A stretch of 64,000 nucleotides of DNA from Henckelia pumila (GCF_033568475.1 NC_133120.1:86136151-86200150); one strand, 5' to 3'; counted from the first letter of the stretch, positions 12,816 to 26,802 are shown. Translations and numbers: made by a program. Notes: generated by a model from the letters alone, not told the origin.

Positions 12816-14505
12816 GTAACGGCCACTTAACGGAACCAAAAAAATAACTCGGTCAAAGGAGTAAAACATACACGATAAACATTGAATCGGGGTCGAACAA
12901 GACAAATCATTTTAATGGGAAGAAATAAGAAATTAATTGAATTGGCACATGCGAGGTATTTTTACCTTCAGAAAAATTATTAGAAAACAAAATTTTAAAA
13001 TTGATATTTGAAGAATCTTTGCTATTTATTTTATCTAAAAACCTCGTTCTACTATTTTTCATATTAAAAATTTATAGTTATTTATTTATTATTTTTTTAA
13101 TTCACATATTTATAAATTTTCAGATATCAAAATGCATTTTTTCCTCCAAAACATCCTTTCTCAAATTGATTTTAAAATCGCGGGCTCATTCTAAAAAAAT
13201 TAATAAATGGTACTACTGTATATCTTTTAAATAATTATGTACAATAAAATCTTAACATACACTTTCTTTTACTTGATTTAACTTATTTATATTAAATAAT
13301 ATTGATGTCAATACACTTAAAAGAATATTATATTAAAATTTTAACAAGAATATATATAATTTATGAAGCAACTTAATATCATGGTAATTTTTTTAATTAG
13401 AACGAATTCGTAAGAATCTATTCTCAAATCATTTGTTTTTTTAAAAAAATTAATTTCCTTTCAATAGAATATGTCGTGTGAGCGTAAACGGACTTATAAA
13501 ATTGGTATAACAGTGAACTAAATCATAAGAATAAAATATATATATTTAATTGATAGTTCAATAAAATTTATGGAATAAATAATGTGTTTAAAGGGCAAAA
13601 AATATCTTCTATTTTTTTTAAAAAAAAAATTGAGTTATCGTGCAACCAGCAACCGACACCTCTAGCCCCAATAATAAATAATAGGTTCAAATTTGTCATT
13701 ATCGTCGCCAAATTTGTGACAATATCAAAACTCAAAATCGTATTGTTACCTTACACTAAAATAGGCCTAAGAAGAAAATTTCGAAAATGTTGCCATGTGC
13801 GTGACATTAATTATTTTCAAGATATAGATTTATGCATACGTTGAATTAAGAATAGAGTTAAATAGTGCATTACACACATACAACCTTTATCAAAATGAGA
13901 AAACCTCCGTTAGTCATCTCACTCGTGGTACATTGACATAAACATCTTTTAATAAAAAAAATGTTTAAGTTTGATCTCAACCCTTGATCATGATAGCAAA
14001 AAAGCTACAACCTCTCATGTAATAATAAATTTTTCCAAAAAAACTACAACCTATTATGTAATAATAATTTTTTAAAACTCCGTATGTTATATCGTTAAAA
14101 AAAAACGAAAAGATAATGAATTTGTTATTTGTCCAAAAAGTGGACAATTATTTAAAGGGAATTGATAAAACTAACCTTCTAATTAATGTCTCAGTAATTG
14201 CCTAATTGATAGATATTATATCATATTAAATTAAATTAAAAATGAACAAAGAGAAACGTCACAATTTATTAAATATAAATGTTATTCAACAACCCATTCG
14301 TGACATCACTTTCTTAGTTAGCCTTTCTAACTAACTAGTAACTATATACCTATAAATAACTCATTCATGAAAGAAACCTTTGAAGATCACCACAATATTT
14401 TAGAAGACAGATATAAAAGTTTTCAAAAATTCAGAAATGATTTTTTATTGTTTTTAAATTATTTTTCTCCCCACCTATTTATTGGTTCCGTTAAGTGGCC
14501 GTTAC
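12816..14505. repeat. 24-bp perfect inverted repeat, arms 1.64 kb apart
   Basis: Bases 12816-12839 are the exact reverse complement of 14482-14505. The shared core is GTTCCGTTAAGTGGCCGTTA. Weaker similarity continues beyond one side of each arm, which suggests two diverged copies of a repeat in opposite orientation rather than simple terminal repeats. Confidence 0.7.
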
Positions 14506-15239
14506 CGCAAATCTGCTTCACATGCGTGATAATATTTATCCTTGTCATTTTGCAAACGGGCGAACCATTCATCAATTTGTATTGTTATTATTTTTATTTA
14601 ATTTTATTTTTCGATGCAGAAAATACGTAAATTCCCGGAATCAAGCAATTTTTCATTTGTTGGTTTTTTTTTATTATGTTACATATTAGATAAATGAAAA
14701 AATAATTAATATAAATATATTTTAAAAAATGAATGTTGATATTTTTAAATTAAAAAGGTAATAACTATCACATCCCATATATACTCAATAAATTTATGTT
14801 TTCTCTCGTTTTCTTCGAAGGTTTGAAACTGTGTGTCGGTTAACGTTATTTAATCGAGGGTTTAGTGCAGGCAGCCACACCACTTGGTCTTATTGCTCGA
14901 TAACATGCAAATTAATATGTTTTAAAAAAAATTAAATATATACAATTTATCTATATATAATATAAGTATAATTTCATAACTATTTAAGAAATTTCAATTT
15001 TTTTAATCAACCATTCCTCTTTTTTAATTGAATATTAATATTAACTATCTTCAAATTAAACAAACAATTAGTATAAATACAATCGAGGACTCTCGCTCGC
15101 TTACGTTCAGAAACAAATACACTTACAAAACTGGAGATTGTTGGATTGAATGTGTTTAGATGAGAGAGGATTCGAGATAGCTGGTGATATATTGGGAAGT
15201 TCTTGTTCTTCAAACTGCTGATAATGTTGGTCGGATTTG

Positions 15240-15960
15240 GTTGGATTTGTGAGCTATATATAAAAGAGATATGTCACATCTTAAGCGATAAATCCGATCT
15301 CCGGTGGAGCTAGGTGATATGATACATCACCAAATATAATCTTATCTTAACACAATTAGGAATCAACGTGCAAAAGTTAGATCGGAAAAAATATTTCTGT
15401 TTTATCGGATTCAATCACAACAATACACGATATCACTAACTTGGAAGAGAATCGTAGACCGGATGATGCATTAATTCAATGGTTGCTCTAGTCTTCAATA
15501 TTCATTTCATTTCGACATATGCATAAATGGAAAATAGATTAACGTAGCTGAAAATAGTCGTGTACGTGGTTCGTTATGTGAAATCATACAGTGTTGTACT
15601 TGGTATTGTAACACCATCGACAACATAGTGCATCGAAAATTAAAGCGTAAATAAAACATAAATAAATAATTTTGCACGAGTATAAAAACTCGTGCGGGTG
15701 CCTTAGGGCTAAATATCACTAGAAAAAGTAAGATCAGTATTACAAAGCAATACCAATGATTTTACGAAAAATAAATAAATACTAAATTTCTCAACAAGTT
15801 GAGAAATCAAACTTGCATCCTAAATAAATCAGAGTAAAACAAATTAGATGCAACTCCCGTAGCCTAAATTGAAAAAACACAACAAATCTTCGAACAACAC
15901 AGTTCTCACAGTGTTGTCTTTGATGTCTTCAACACTAACGGCAACACGGGGACATGCAAC
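15240..15960 (-). mobile_element. Probable decayed LTR retrotransposon remnant
   Basis: On the minus strand the sequence has the texture of a Copia-type LTR: a stretch ending in a hairpin-like CACGAGT...ACTCGTG (about 15676-15698), then downstream a TATATATA-type box near 15253-15264. I recognise no protein domain and cannot fix the ends, so this is a weak call from composition and phrasing. Confidence 0.3.
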
Positions 15961-18755
15961 AACGAAGGTTGCAAAACCTTGCTTCAGAATCTTCGAATTC
16001 TTCAATGAAATTCTTCAGTCTATGCGCAGGGAATTGTACGTCTGAAGCATTATCTTTTCTTGTGCGTGAAATATTCTTTTATCGATTGAAATCCAAGTCT
16101 TGAAAATTTCCTTAGATAGAGTGTACAAGAAACATATTTAAGTAAGAATTAAACTCTATCAAATATATCAAATCATATTTTGATAATATCGAATATTAAT
16201 ATATCTATTAAATACCTTATAAAGACATAATTAAGCATGAAAAATATATTTCGCAAGATATTCGAATTATACACACGATATTTGCCAAATATTTTAACTT
16301 GTTTAGAAAACAAAATCAAATATTAATTAATAATTAAGACCGAAAATATCAAAAAATTAAAATTCCTTTAGTAACACATCAACTTGCCCGGAATGTGCTA
16401 CGTTCGAGTTCTAGTTTCGGGTGGATGTGCACCGTGCACGTACGTGTTTTTCTTCTTGGCTCTTAAATCTTGTTTCTTTGGATATATATTTTGCTCATTT
16501 TCTAATAAATAAATATTAATAATAACCATATATATAAAAAAAGAAATTATATGTAAAATCACATGATTCTTTTAATTTGCCGATGTGGCAAAATACATAA
16601 ATAAATAATCTAAAAGCCCGATTATGAAAGCTCATTCGAATATAAATTACTTAGAAGAAGTGGTATTAAATGGAACCCCTAATATTTGATTGTGATAGCT
16701 CAACTTAGCAAAACTAAAACAAAAGTCACTTTTGACCACGCAGCAATGTCCCCCTGCCATAAAAATGAACCACATGGAATTGGATTTCAATCATCCACAC
16801 ATTTTTACATGGAATTACGTACCCAAATATTTTCCTAATTTTTCTTTTAAATAAAAATCTAAAAGCCGCATCATATGTTTCTCTATTTCTAACACACTTT
16901 TTGGTTCAATCTTTTTAACCAAATAATACAACTATTTGCGTATAAAGGCACAACAAAATCTCGTTGATTGGCTCTACAATGGAACATAGACTTAGCAGCA
17001 TGTGTGCACCATGTGCAAAGGGAAATCATGATTTGACACTAATCATAAAAGTATTCTATTTTTGTTTCACTCAATCGTAAATACTTGCGGCTGCGGATAG
17101 ATCTTACGATATTTGTAACAAAAAGTTTTTAAATGTAATAATAAAATGAGAGTTATAAATCTTTGAAATAAAAAATCAAGTAGATACTTGTCGACGAGTA
17201 TCGTTTGTGTGTAATTTATTTATTTTTCCTGAAATTTATTCTAAAATAAGCATAATTTATTGTACATGTAATAAAAGACACCAATAGAATAAGATATTTA
17301 TATTAATTGGCTAATACAACCATAGCTTAAATAGGGGTGCCATGAGCCGAGCCGTCGGATATATATGGAGCTATTTGAGTTCAAATTTCAAATTACTTTT
17401 TTTTTTTCCAAATTATTTATTTAAATTAAATCATTTATTCGAAGTAACTAAGATCCACCCAAGACTTAAATACTCAAAATCTGGTAATTGATTGGGCACC
17501 AAACTCCATTCAATGCTCACTTTGGCAGTAAATGAGTACTTTTCCTCATTATATATTGAGCCACAATTTGGACTTTTATTCTTTTTGAAGTTTTTTTTTT
17601 CAAGCCAAAAAAACGTCTTTAAGGCACTACGTGTGGTCTATATAATTTCCACGAACAAAATTACTGTGTAACGCGTAAAAGGTTGAAAAATAATCAGAAT
17701 TATATATAATTGAAGATTTTTAGAACTGATTAAAAAGATAGGAGCTAGTAAAATTTAAGAATCTCACATGGCTAGTTTTACGCAAGATTTGTACATGTAT
17801 ATAAAAGTTGTTTTCAGATCAATTAATCAACGTGTGTATCTAAAGATGAACATTTATAATCATCTACGAGATCCAATAAAAAAATGATGACCTTGCCATC
17901 TATGTATCACGTAAATATATCATTCAGGATAAGAAATTATAAATTGACATATTTTTTGTGGATGTATATGTTAACTCGAGAGGAGGCAACTACAAAAAAA
18001 TATAATAAATGCTCCCATAAATACCAAAATTATTCAAACAATAATAATAACATTGATGAAGAATTTATTTATTTTTTTCCTAAAAAACAATAACATATTA
18101 TTATTTATTATAAGAATAAAACACTCTATTATCATGTTAGGTTAATCGACGTGGCCATCTAATATTATCCAAACTTCCAATCAGATGCCGAAAACTACGC
18201 ACAGAAAAGTCCACAGGGCAGCTTACTTCGCCGCTCAATAACTAATAAACTCAACATTATAGGTTTGACCTTTGTCTTCTATTTTACAATTATTTGTCTC
18301 AAAACATTTTCCAAATAATCATTTTACATCCAAATGACAAATATTTTTTGAAATAAAAAGTAATCTCTTATCACGATAAATTTTATGAGAATTTTCTATT
18401 CGATTCATGAAAAAAAATATTATTTTATATAAAAAAACATTATTTTCACTATAAATATAGATCGAATTAATTCGTTCACAGAAGACTGACTTTTTGTTTA
18501 TAAGTGAAATATTATATTTGATTTAACAATGTATTATATATAGATGGAAAAACAAAATGTTTTTAATAATTTTTTTAAAACAATAACACTTATTTCATAT
18601 TGTTTTGCATTTTCTTGATTCGGTTATTAGGTGCTTTAATGATGAATAATTCATCACTTGCGGAGTGATTGACGCTCACCTACTTTACATAAAATTTCAA
18701 TTGCCAGCCTAACCATTTTTTCGGGTTAGTGGGTGGTCTCGTTTTATTAAACAAA
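15961..18755. other. Intergenic, AT-rich, nothing recognised
   Basis: No coding region, RNA gene or clear element end seen. Confidence 0.55.
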
Positions 18756-18758
18756 ATG

Positions 18759-19066
<308 letters not shown>

Positions 19067-20691
19067 GTGTTCTTGTCAAATGTAAATGGACTAAGTGATT
19101 TCATAGAAAAAATATATATTAAATTTAATTTATCCCCGATGAAAGCCGAAAGGACACATGAGAAGTGATTAGGAATAATTAGCACATGGTGATAATGTCA
19201 AGCGAATATAATTTAGGGTATGATTAGTGTACGTATAAGCTATATTATCCATTGCCTGCCCATTTAATTTATTCAGAAAGTATCCATGTGTTTATATAAA
19301 TTATAATATTTATGTTTTAGATAGATTTTGTCATGTGCATTGTCTCTCCTAATGCGCTTGGTTGATGTCAAGTATGGAATAGAAACCACCAAATTACAAT
19401 TAATACATAAAACAGGTCATGTAGGCTTATATGAATATATCTAAATAATTCAGACCATTATTTTTTCAAATTTCCAAATGATTAAATGAAACGTGAAGTT
19501 TGAGCTGTTGTACATATATTTCTAGAAAAAAAACAAGGTAATATTTGCTGAAAATACAACAAATGCACCTTTGAACCATTTAATTTGTAGGTGGTTGTCA
19601 CATCTGGAGGGTCTTCTACTGTCTTTAATATTTCACAACTGTAACATTATTCCTAATTTTGTACATTCAAACTAATTTACAATGACTTTTTTTTTTTTGG
19701 GGGGGGGGGGGGGGTGGGGTGGGGTAAAGAAGTGTTGGTTTAACAAATTAGGCATTAAATCTAGACAAGAAAGCCGAAGGGCAACCACTGAACCACCGAT
19801 AATATTGTTGAGGCCAAAACATCAATTGATTGAGATTTTAGAACTATGTCTTTTCCCCACTTGCTTCTCTTGATCTCTTCCATTATCTTTTCTTAATAAT
19901 TTCCGAAAAATAAAATTATCCAAAATTTAATTAATTAATTGACCATTTAAATAAACGAATAACTTTAAAAGAACGTAATAAGGAATAAATCACATGTATG
20001 CGTATGATCCCCGATTCCCCATACGCTATTTATGTAGCATTGTCCAATGGGCCTATTTTTGAGTAAAAGCCCAAATTTAACTCCTGCTGGTTTGGGCCTC
20101 AGATTTAGTATTTATGTTAAGAAAGCCCATCCATACTAAACTGGATCAGGCAGACATATTGGGCTTTTTCATCCATAAAAAAACTAAAATCCAGTTCAGG
20201 CAATCAAATTTTGTGACGACTATGACTTTAAATTTAAATGACTAGTTAGTAGTTACTATTATTCTTATAAATATGTTTTTCGCAAATACACATTTTACAT
20301 TTAGAAAATTTGATATCCCCATAAATCTTTTTAGGCTTCGGATAATAATTTATTTAAATTACAAATTTTGTTTCCAAAATTATTGAAGTCATATACTGTC
20401 ACGTTCACTCTATGTGCATGCATGTTCCGCATAAATTGATTGAACAAATGAATTGCATGTCGCTGAGGAGAAAAATAATTGTATCTAATCTAAAAAGACA
20501 GATGTAACCATTAAGATCATATCATGCTCTTTATTTTTATATATTGTGCCTTTAATTAGATATGAATGGCACTAGGAATTCGCAGCATCTCCTAGGAATA
20601 TTCCAAGTTTTGTTCTTCAGCACTGGAAAATCCCACGAAAAGGCCAAAAAAAGGCAAAAAAAAAAAAAAAAAAAGAAAAAAGATCCTTGTA
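19067..20691. other. Intergenic / upstream region of the PAP gene
   Basis: AT-rich, with a 16-nt poly-G tract at 19699-19714 and several GGCC/GGGC-rich phrases around 20045-20170. No gene seen. The last kilobase is presumably the promoter of the PAP-like gene. Confidence 0.5.
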
Positions 20692-23151
20692 ATGGAAGTA
20701 CGTAAAATGTTAGCAATTTCAGTGATGATGATAGCAAAAATGGTGATTACTTCATACTCACAGCATATGTATATACCCACAACATTAGAAGGCCCTTTTC
20801 GACCCACAACTCGGAGTTTTGATCCGTCGTTACGTCGTGGCAGTGATGACTTGCCGATGGATCATCCGAGGCTCAAGAGAAATGTGTCATCAAATTTTCC
20901 AGACCAGATTGCTATCGCTTTGTCTACTCCAACTTCAATGTGGATTTCTTGGGTCACCGGTATTATATATTTTCTTGGTTTCGCCAGTTTAGTACCATAT
21001 CAAAAGCTAATTAATATTTAAAAAATACACATCTTTTAATATGAACTTACTAATAACTTAACAATTGTTCAAGGAGTCTACATGGGACGTGATTTATGAG
21101 TCATAATTGGAGATCATGAAGTCGAAACACTAATGTATACTACTAACTGGCCTTCTTGGCAAAGTAATTTGCTTACCAATTACCATATTACCACTAGTAG
21201 TTGTTTGTGGAACCAGTACAGGATGTATCATTATTAAGTTGGTTAACATTGTTCAAAGCACAAGGACCGAGTAGAGTCCAAATCGATTTCTACTCCTTTT
21301 TATAGTGATCACGTGTCAATTTCGGATATTGAGTACTTGGGATGACCCGAAATGTTTTGGTGTATTTAAGTTGAAGTATTTGTATACTAGAGGGCGGTAT
21401 TTTGTGTTCAGGCTTTGATCCAAGTCAGTTTGAGGCGTGACGATTGTCTTTTAGTTCTTTTGCTTGGTTGATTTGCGACAAGTACTTTATTGATTTGTTC
21501 TTGTGTTTATTGAAAAAGGGGATGCTAAGATTGGAGTGAATGTTACCCCAACTGATTCATCAGGTGTGGCCAGTGAGGTGTGGTATTGGAAAGAAGGTAG
21601 CAACGATATCCGGAAGGCAAGTGGAATTTCGGTGGTTTATAGTCAGCTATATCCGTTTCAAGGGCTATGGAATTACACCTCTGGGATCATACATCATGTA
21701 AAAATTGAGGGTAAATTTTGATTCTTGAATTGTGTCATGAAGCATGACTCAAGGAAATATTTATATCTTGAATCTACACCTTATATATGTTGTCTGAGCT
21801 TTGAAAATTCGTCTCAGGTCTTGAACCTGAAATGCGATACCATTACAAGTGTGGGGATAGTTTGTTAGGAGCTATGAGTGAGGAGTTCGTGTTTGAAACA
21901 TTACCATTGCCTGGCTCAGGCAAGTATCCGCCTAGAATAGCTGTAGTTGGAGATTTAGGCCTCACGATGAATTCTACGACCACCATTGATCATCTCATCA
22001 CCAACGATCCTTCGATTGTTTTGATGGTTGGGGACCTAACGTACGCGAACCAGTATCTTACTACCGGAGGAAATGGTACTTCTTGCTACTCTTGTGCATT
22101 CCCCAATGCACCTATTAGAGAGACATATCAACCTCGTTGGGATGCATGGGGAAGGTTATCACTTTTTTTATAGTGCAATATTCCTTTTATCTTAAAATTT
22201 ATGTATGTATGACTTGTGCAGATTTCTCTTCTCGTGTCCAATTGTTTGAACTGATTCTGGTCACATGATTCCGTTGATCGAATTCCAGGTTCATGCAAAC
22301 CTTGACATCAAGAATTCCAATGATAGTTATAGAAGGAAATCATGAAATAGAGCCACAAATCTCCAACATTACATTCCAATCCTATTTGACAAGATTTTCT
22401 GTTATGGTTGAATGCATTTGCCTGCAGGTGCATGCATATGAAAGGATGAATAGAGTGTACAACTACACATTGGATTCCTGTGGGCCTGTGTACATAACGA
22501 TTGGAGATGGTGGTAATATCGAAAAAATCGACGTGGATCACGCGGATGAACCGGGCAAATGCCCTTCTGCTCAGGACAATGTACCTGAAATTGGAGGCGT
22601 ATGCCATATGAACTTCTCATCTGGCCCAGCAAAGGGTCGATTTTGCTGGGATACACAGCCTGAGTGGAGTGCATACAGAGAGAGCAGCTTTGGGCATGGG
22701 ATTCTTGAGGTAACTAACTAATGAGACATATATTGTACAAATATTATATATACCTAGCTAGAGTTTCAGATAGAATTAATTAGGTTAATGAATAATAATG
22801 TAGGTGGTGAATTCGACATATGCACTGTGGACATGGCATAGAAACCAAGATATTTACAAACAAGACACACATGGAGACCAAATTTACATCGTTCGACAGC
22901 CTCACTTGTGTTCTAATATTACATCGAATGTAAGCTCACATATATGCATCTTAGAAAGGGACTGAAGATGTTTTGATAAATCTAGATAATGTTATTCACT
23001 TATTTGGTTCGTGTGACAGGGCAACCAAGCCAATATTCCAACTCCATGGCTACCGGTTCTTGATTTCTTGCTTCCTCCTCGTCCTCGTCGCGCGAATTCG
23101 ATGATCATTTTATGTTTCATATATATCTTTTTGTTGTGTATAATTCAATAA
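20692..23151 (+). pseudogene. PAP23: PAP23/PAP15-like purple acid phosphatase with core deletion
   Basis: Six exons (20692-20959, 21519-21710, 21818-22154, 22289-22709, 22804-22929, 23020-23151) join in phase to 491 codons. Purple acid phosphatases are secreted binuclear Fe-Zn/Mn enzymes that hydrolyse phosphate monoesters; the PAP15/23 group includes phytases. Seen in order: a hydrophobic N-terminus, IPTTLEGPF, a fibronectin-like domain (WISWVTG, YPFQGLWNYTSGIIHHV), then metal motifs GDLG, GDLTYAN and GNHE. At about 22410-22428 the frame jumps from QSYLTRFS straight to VHAYERMNRVYNY. About 100 family residues are absent, including the SWHxPWY histidine and the first histidine of GHVHAYER. 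The join reads VMVECICLQ and ends in a 3' splice-like tgcctgcag, as if a deletion removed an exon end, an intron start and possibly a whole exon. The C-terminus is extended by a hydrophobic tail. The frame stays open, but catalysis is very unlikely. A minus-strand Gypsy LTR lies 60 bp downstream of the stop. Confidence 0.8.
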
Positions 23152-23211
23152 CCCCATCTTGCAGGTGAAGACATTCTATATTACCTTGTCATGCCCACTT
23201 CTGTCACGCCC

Positions 23212-24967
23212 CGAAATCGGGGTTGGTCGACATCGGCGTTGTTTAATAATTTAACATTGAAACAACAAGCCTCATAGTACAAGTCTTGCCAAAAACCAGT
23301 CTATTTCATAAACCATAACTATTTTTACAGAGAAAAAAACACAAGTGCAACAATGCGGAAGCGAAACTGAAATTTAAAGTAAAATATTTCTTCAACTTGA
23401 ACTGATCCATCCTCACCAACCTCAGAACTTATTCTGTTCTTCGTCATCTAACTCATCTTCATTCTTATCTGGAGCAAAGTAAGGGGGTGAGTGTTTTGGG
23501 AAACACTTAGCAAGTGGGGGCCGATCGAGCACGATAAACACCAAAATATATTTACATGTACTCATGTATATTTTATAATCTCAAAACAAAATAAGCATGC
23601 TAAATTCGAACAAATACGAAGCAAATATTGCACTGTTAATTATCTTATTTTCCGTGGTTCTACTGATCAGTCCCCTATATGTTACTCCTCTAAAGGGCGA
23701 GGCCAAAGGAACGGTTATTATAACCCATCACATCATGGCCATATCAAATCAAATCAAATCAAATCGTCGGAAATTCCTTAACCATTTCTAAATCGACTCT
23801 TAACAGTGCATCTCAAATATTTCCAAATTATTCTAACATGCTTCAAATAATCACGAATAGCCAACAAATAATATATATATCAAAGTGAAACGAATATTAT
23901 CATGCCGATCGAATTTTCAAAAGTATAAGTATTTATGTTATAAAACTTAACTCACACGCAAAAATAAATATAAGTGTAGAAACTTATACCACACAAAAGA
24001 AAGGTAGAAGCCCACTTACATAAAAAATCTTGTTGAATCGATAACTGATATAAAATTCTTCTAAAAGCTTCACCTACTCTTTGTCAAGCCCAACTCTTTG
24101 ATGCCGCAAGAACTTAACTCTTAGAAGAAATATGCATGTCTTCCATATAATTTATCTCTCTTTCTTTTTATGAATATTATGAATTGAAATGAGAATGTGA
24201 CTAGTGTAGTATATTTATACTAAAATTTCAAGCAACTCAAAAGGTCACATTAAATGTAAGGAATTGAATTTGGTTTAGTGGGTAGTAAATTGAGAGGGAA
24301 AACATGGGTTAGTGGGTAGGAATTTGATATGTCATGGTGGTTTATGACAAATAGTAAGTATGGTATAATGGTTGATTTAAAGATTAGTCAATAATTTTTA
24401 ACACATGACAAATAAATTATCTATATTGACAATTTGGACACAAAAATGGATTTTATGAACTTTATAATGGATAAAGATATATAACGAAATCTTAGTGAAA
24501 CACTGGATTTCTTATCTCATGTCTGCTTTTCGTGAAAAAATACCAATTGAAGTGGAGGGTTTCTTCAAACAACAAAGAACGTGTGTTTTCATGGTTGAGA
24601 ATTTTAAAAGACAATCAATTGAGGCATTAAGCCTAATTAATAATCAAACAATAACTATATAAAATAATTAGATATAATGTCACTCTTAAAATTTTAAACA
24701 TTAATAATTCCACCTCAACATGACAATTAAGATAAATCATTATTTTGAAAATAATACTAGTCAATAAAAATAATAAGTTTTTTTAAATGTAAAAAATTCA
24801 TTTAAAAATTCTAACTATATGTTAAGACGATAACTGAAATTTAGAATAAAACTAAAATTAAAAATCTTAATTTTATTTCGCTAGTAGATAAACTAAATTT
24901 ACAAAGATATTTTTATTACAAAAATATTTTTATTTATTATATCGTAGATTTAGTCACGGGTATCACA
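23212..24967 (-). mobile_element. Ty3/Gypsy LTR, minus orientation (3' LTR with PPT)
   Basis: On the minus strand the LTR starts TGTGATACCCG and ends CGGGGCGTGACA. It is preceded by a purine tract (AAGGAGGGTAGAA, plus positions about 24968-24980) and by TTCGAGGACAAAAA, the usual end of a plant Gypsy internal region. This makes it the 3' LTR of a minus-strand element; only about 95 bp of its internal region (24968-25062) remain. The outer flank is ACTTC at 23207-23211, but no matching duplication follows the right-hand LTR at 48690. Confidence 0.75.
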
Positions 24968-25062
24968 TTCTACCCTCCTTAAAAAAAATTTTTGTCCTCG
25001 AAACTTGAAATTTATATTTTGATTTTTGTAAACAAACAAAATTTGAAAAAAAAATTTCAAAG

Positions 25063-25413
25063 ATACTTTGACTCGTTTATCGACTCTATGAAGGTCATCA
25101 GGTGTCGGGATTGGGTACAGTTACGACACATATAGGAGTCGATGCTTTGTTGTCAAGGATTCACCACACGCTTGCGAGTGTGGATATCCTATGCGATCTG
25201 AGGAGATATTAGTGTGACAAATCTCTGGCCAGAGTACTCGATGTGATTTAGGTTACTTGGTTTCCTAGTAGAACATGCGATGTCACTATTTGATCTTCAA
25301 GATGCATTGCATAGTTATCGAATCTTGAACGACTCTCGATGTACCAATGGTTGTTGATTCGATCGGGATATATGGATGAAGGAACCGTACTGTACGTTAA
25401 CCAAAACCTACTG
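25063..25413 (+). mobile_element. Copia 5' LTR, left fragment (5'-truncated)
   Basis: Matches 41222-41570 of the 3' LTR with few differences. The first ~525 bp of the LTR are absent: sequence left of 25063 belongs to the outer Gypsy element. The fragment ends in the target duplication TACTG (25409-25413). Confidence 0.85.
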
Positions 25414-26693
25414 TGTAGTAACCCAGATTCCATTTTAAGATAATAATATGTTAAACATGATTAAGGGTTAGTAATTAACTGATTCCGGAGTTTAATTTGG
25501 GCTTTTGATTTTGGGCCGGATCGGAAGCTCCGAACCCAGATCGGAAGCTCCGATCCTAGCCACTTCAAAACCTCATCGGAAGCACAGAGATCGGAAGCTC
25601 CGATCCTAGAATGGAAGTTCCGATCCTGGCCGGGAATTTTGCCTATAAATAGGGCTTCTCAGATTCATTTCTAAATACGAATTCTCGAGTTTTTTTTCTT
25701 CAGTTATATAGTGTGAGATATACACTTGAGGGCCCTATTGGTTATAATAGAGGTTCTGGAATAACCAAGGTGTGGTTATAGTCATCCGGGACTAGCGACT
25801 CCAAAGGGCTAACTACGGACGAAGGTATGGTCCGGGAATCTGTTTAAGTTTTGGGAGTACTTATTAGCTTAGTTAAGGCTTATAGAATTTATATAGTGAT
25901 ACGGTGAACTTTTGATTATAGGCTTGGAACATAGGATCTTACTATACTTGAACTACCCTAGAGGTACGTACACATTGACTGAGATTGCCAGCGAGTATAC
26001 ATGTTTATATGTTACATTTATTTGGCATTATTATATGGCATGATTTATGATTTACCGTTTTCCATATTCATATGTCATGTGCATATACACGTTGAGCCTA
26101 TACCTTGTTATACCTGACTATAGAGCCGCTCAGCTCTATACTCGATAGTCTGTCACTGAGAGTACCGCGATGGCGGGGGCATTTATGTCTGTCTACTCTG
26201 GTGTACTAGACGAGTGTGGTTGCATCCAGAGGTTGATCCGTGCAGTGGCAGCACTCATGTGGTGCCGATACTGAGCATGATTTTCGGATGACTCGTTATC
26301 AGTCATCATGTTGCATGCATCATATATTTATGTGTACTCATGTTTATGTACTGGGCGTTAGCGCTCACGTCCTAGTTGTTATCTTGAACACCCTATTCCA
26401 TGGGGCAGGTCGCAGGATGGACGGAGCTGGTAGTTCAAGGCAGGACTAGGGAGCAGAAACCTTGAGGATTTTATTATACAATAGGGTTCGATATAGCTGT
26501 ATAATGTTTACTGTTTAAGTTTTCGATTTGGTTGTATCACTACAGATTTAAGCCTGAATTTTGTTACTAAGCTGATATGTAAATTATGGTTATGTTTCTG
26601 CACATTTTTACTCTGTTAAGTATTTTGCTGTATTAAGTTTAATGCATGCTATTAGTTGCCAGTTAGTAGGTGATTCCATGCAGGGTCACTACA
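25414..26693 (+). repeat. Tekay 5' LTR
   Basis: Contains dyad motifs (25521-25623) and a TATA box TATAAAT at 25644-25650, so transcription should begin near 25675. Confidence 0.9.
25521..25623. promoter_or_regulatory. TCGGA-N3-TCCGA dyad cluster in the Tekay U3
   Basis: Perfect copies of TCGGAAGCTCCGA at 25521-25533, 25541-25553 and 25591-25603, with degenerate copies at about 25576 and 25612-25623, all just upstream of the TATA box. The 3' LTR has the same cluster at about 31471-31575, with some copies degraded. Confidence 0.7.
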
Positions 26694-26696
26694 TTT

Positions 26697-26709
26697 TTTG
26701 TATCAGAGC
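26697..26709 (+). other. Primer binding site of the Tekay element
   Basis: TTGTATCAGAGCA lies four bases after the 5' LTR. It matches the usual tRNA-iMet complement TGGTATCAGAGC with one mismatch. Confidence 0.75.
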
Positions 26710-26802
26710 ATGCTTAGATTTTGGGATTAGTACTTGGGATTTAGTTTAGTCTTGAGTAATTCTTGCGTATTTGGAATTTTAATGTGCAATTCTTTTCAAG
26801 AT

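Larger units (their letters stand above)
8951..15239. other. Intergenic, AT-rich, no gene recognised
   Basis: No ORF here resembles a known protein and none carries a convincing splice context. The stretch holds short simple repeats, a GC-rich hairpin at 9921-9954, and a 24-bp perfect inverted repeat at 12816-12839 and 14482-14505 (listed separately). Confidence 0.6.

Noticed and set aside
19682..19873. Small ORF starting with a glycine run
   Set aside because: Created by a poly-G tract; nothing downstream resembles a protein.
26240..26449. 69-aa ORF repeated almost unchanged at 32189-32398
   Set aside because: Both lie in the two LTRs of one element; the match is LTR identity, not a conserved gene.
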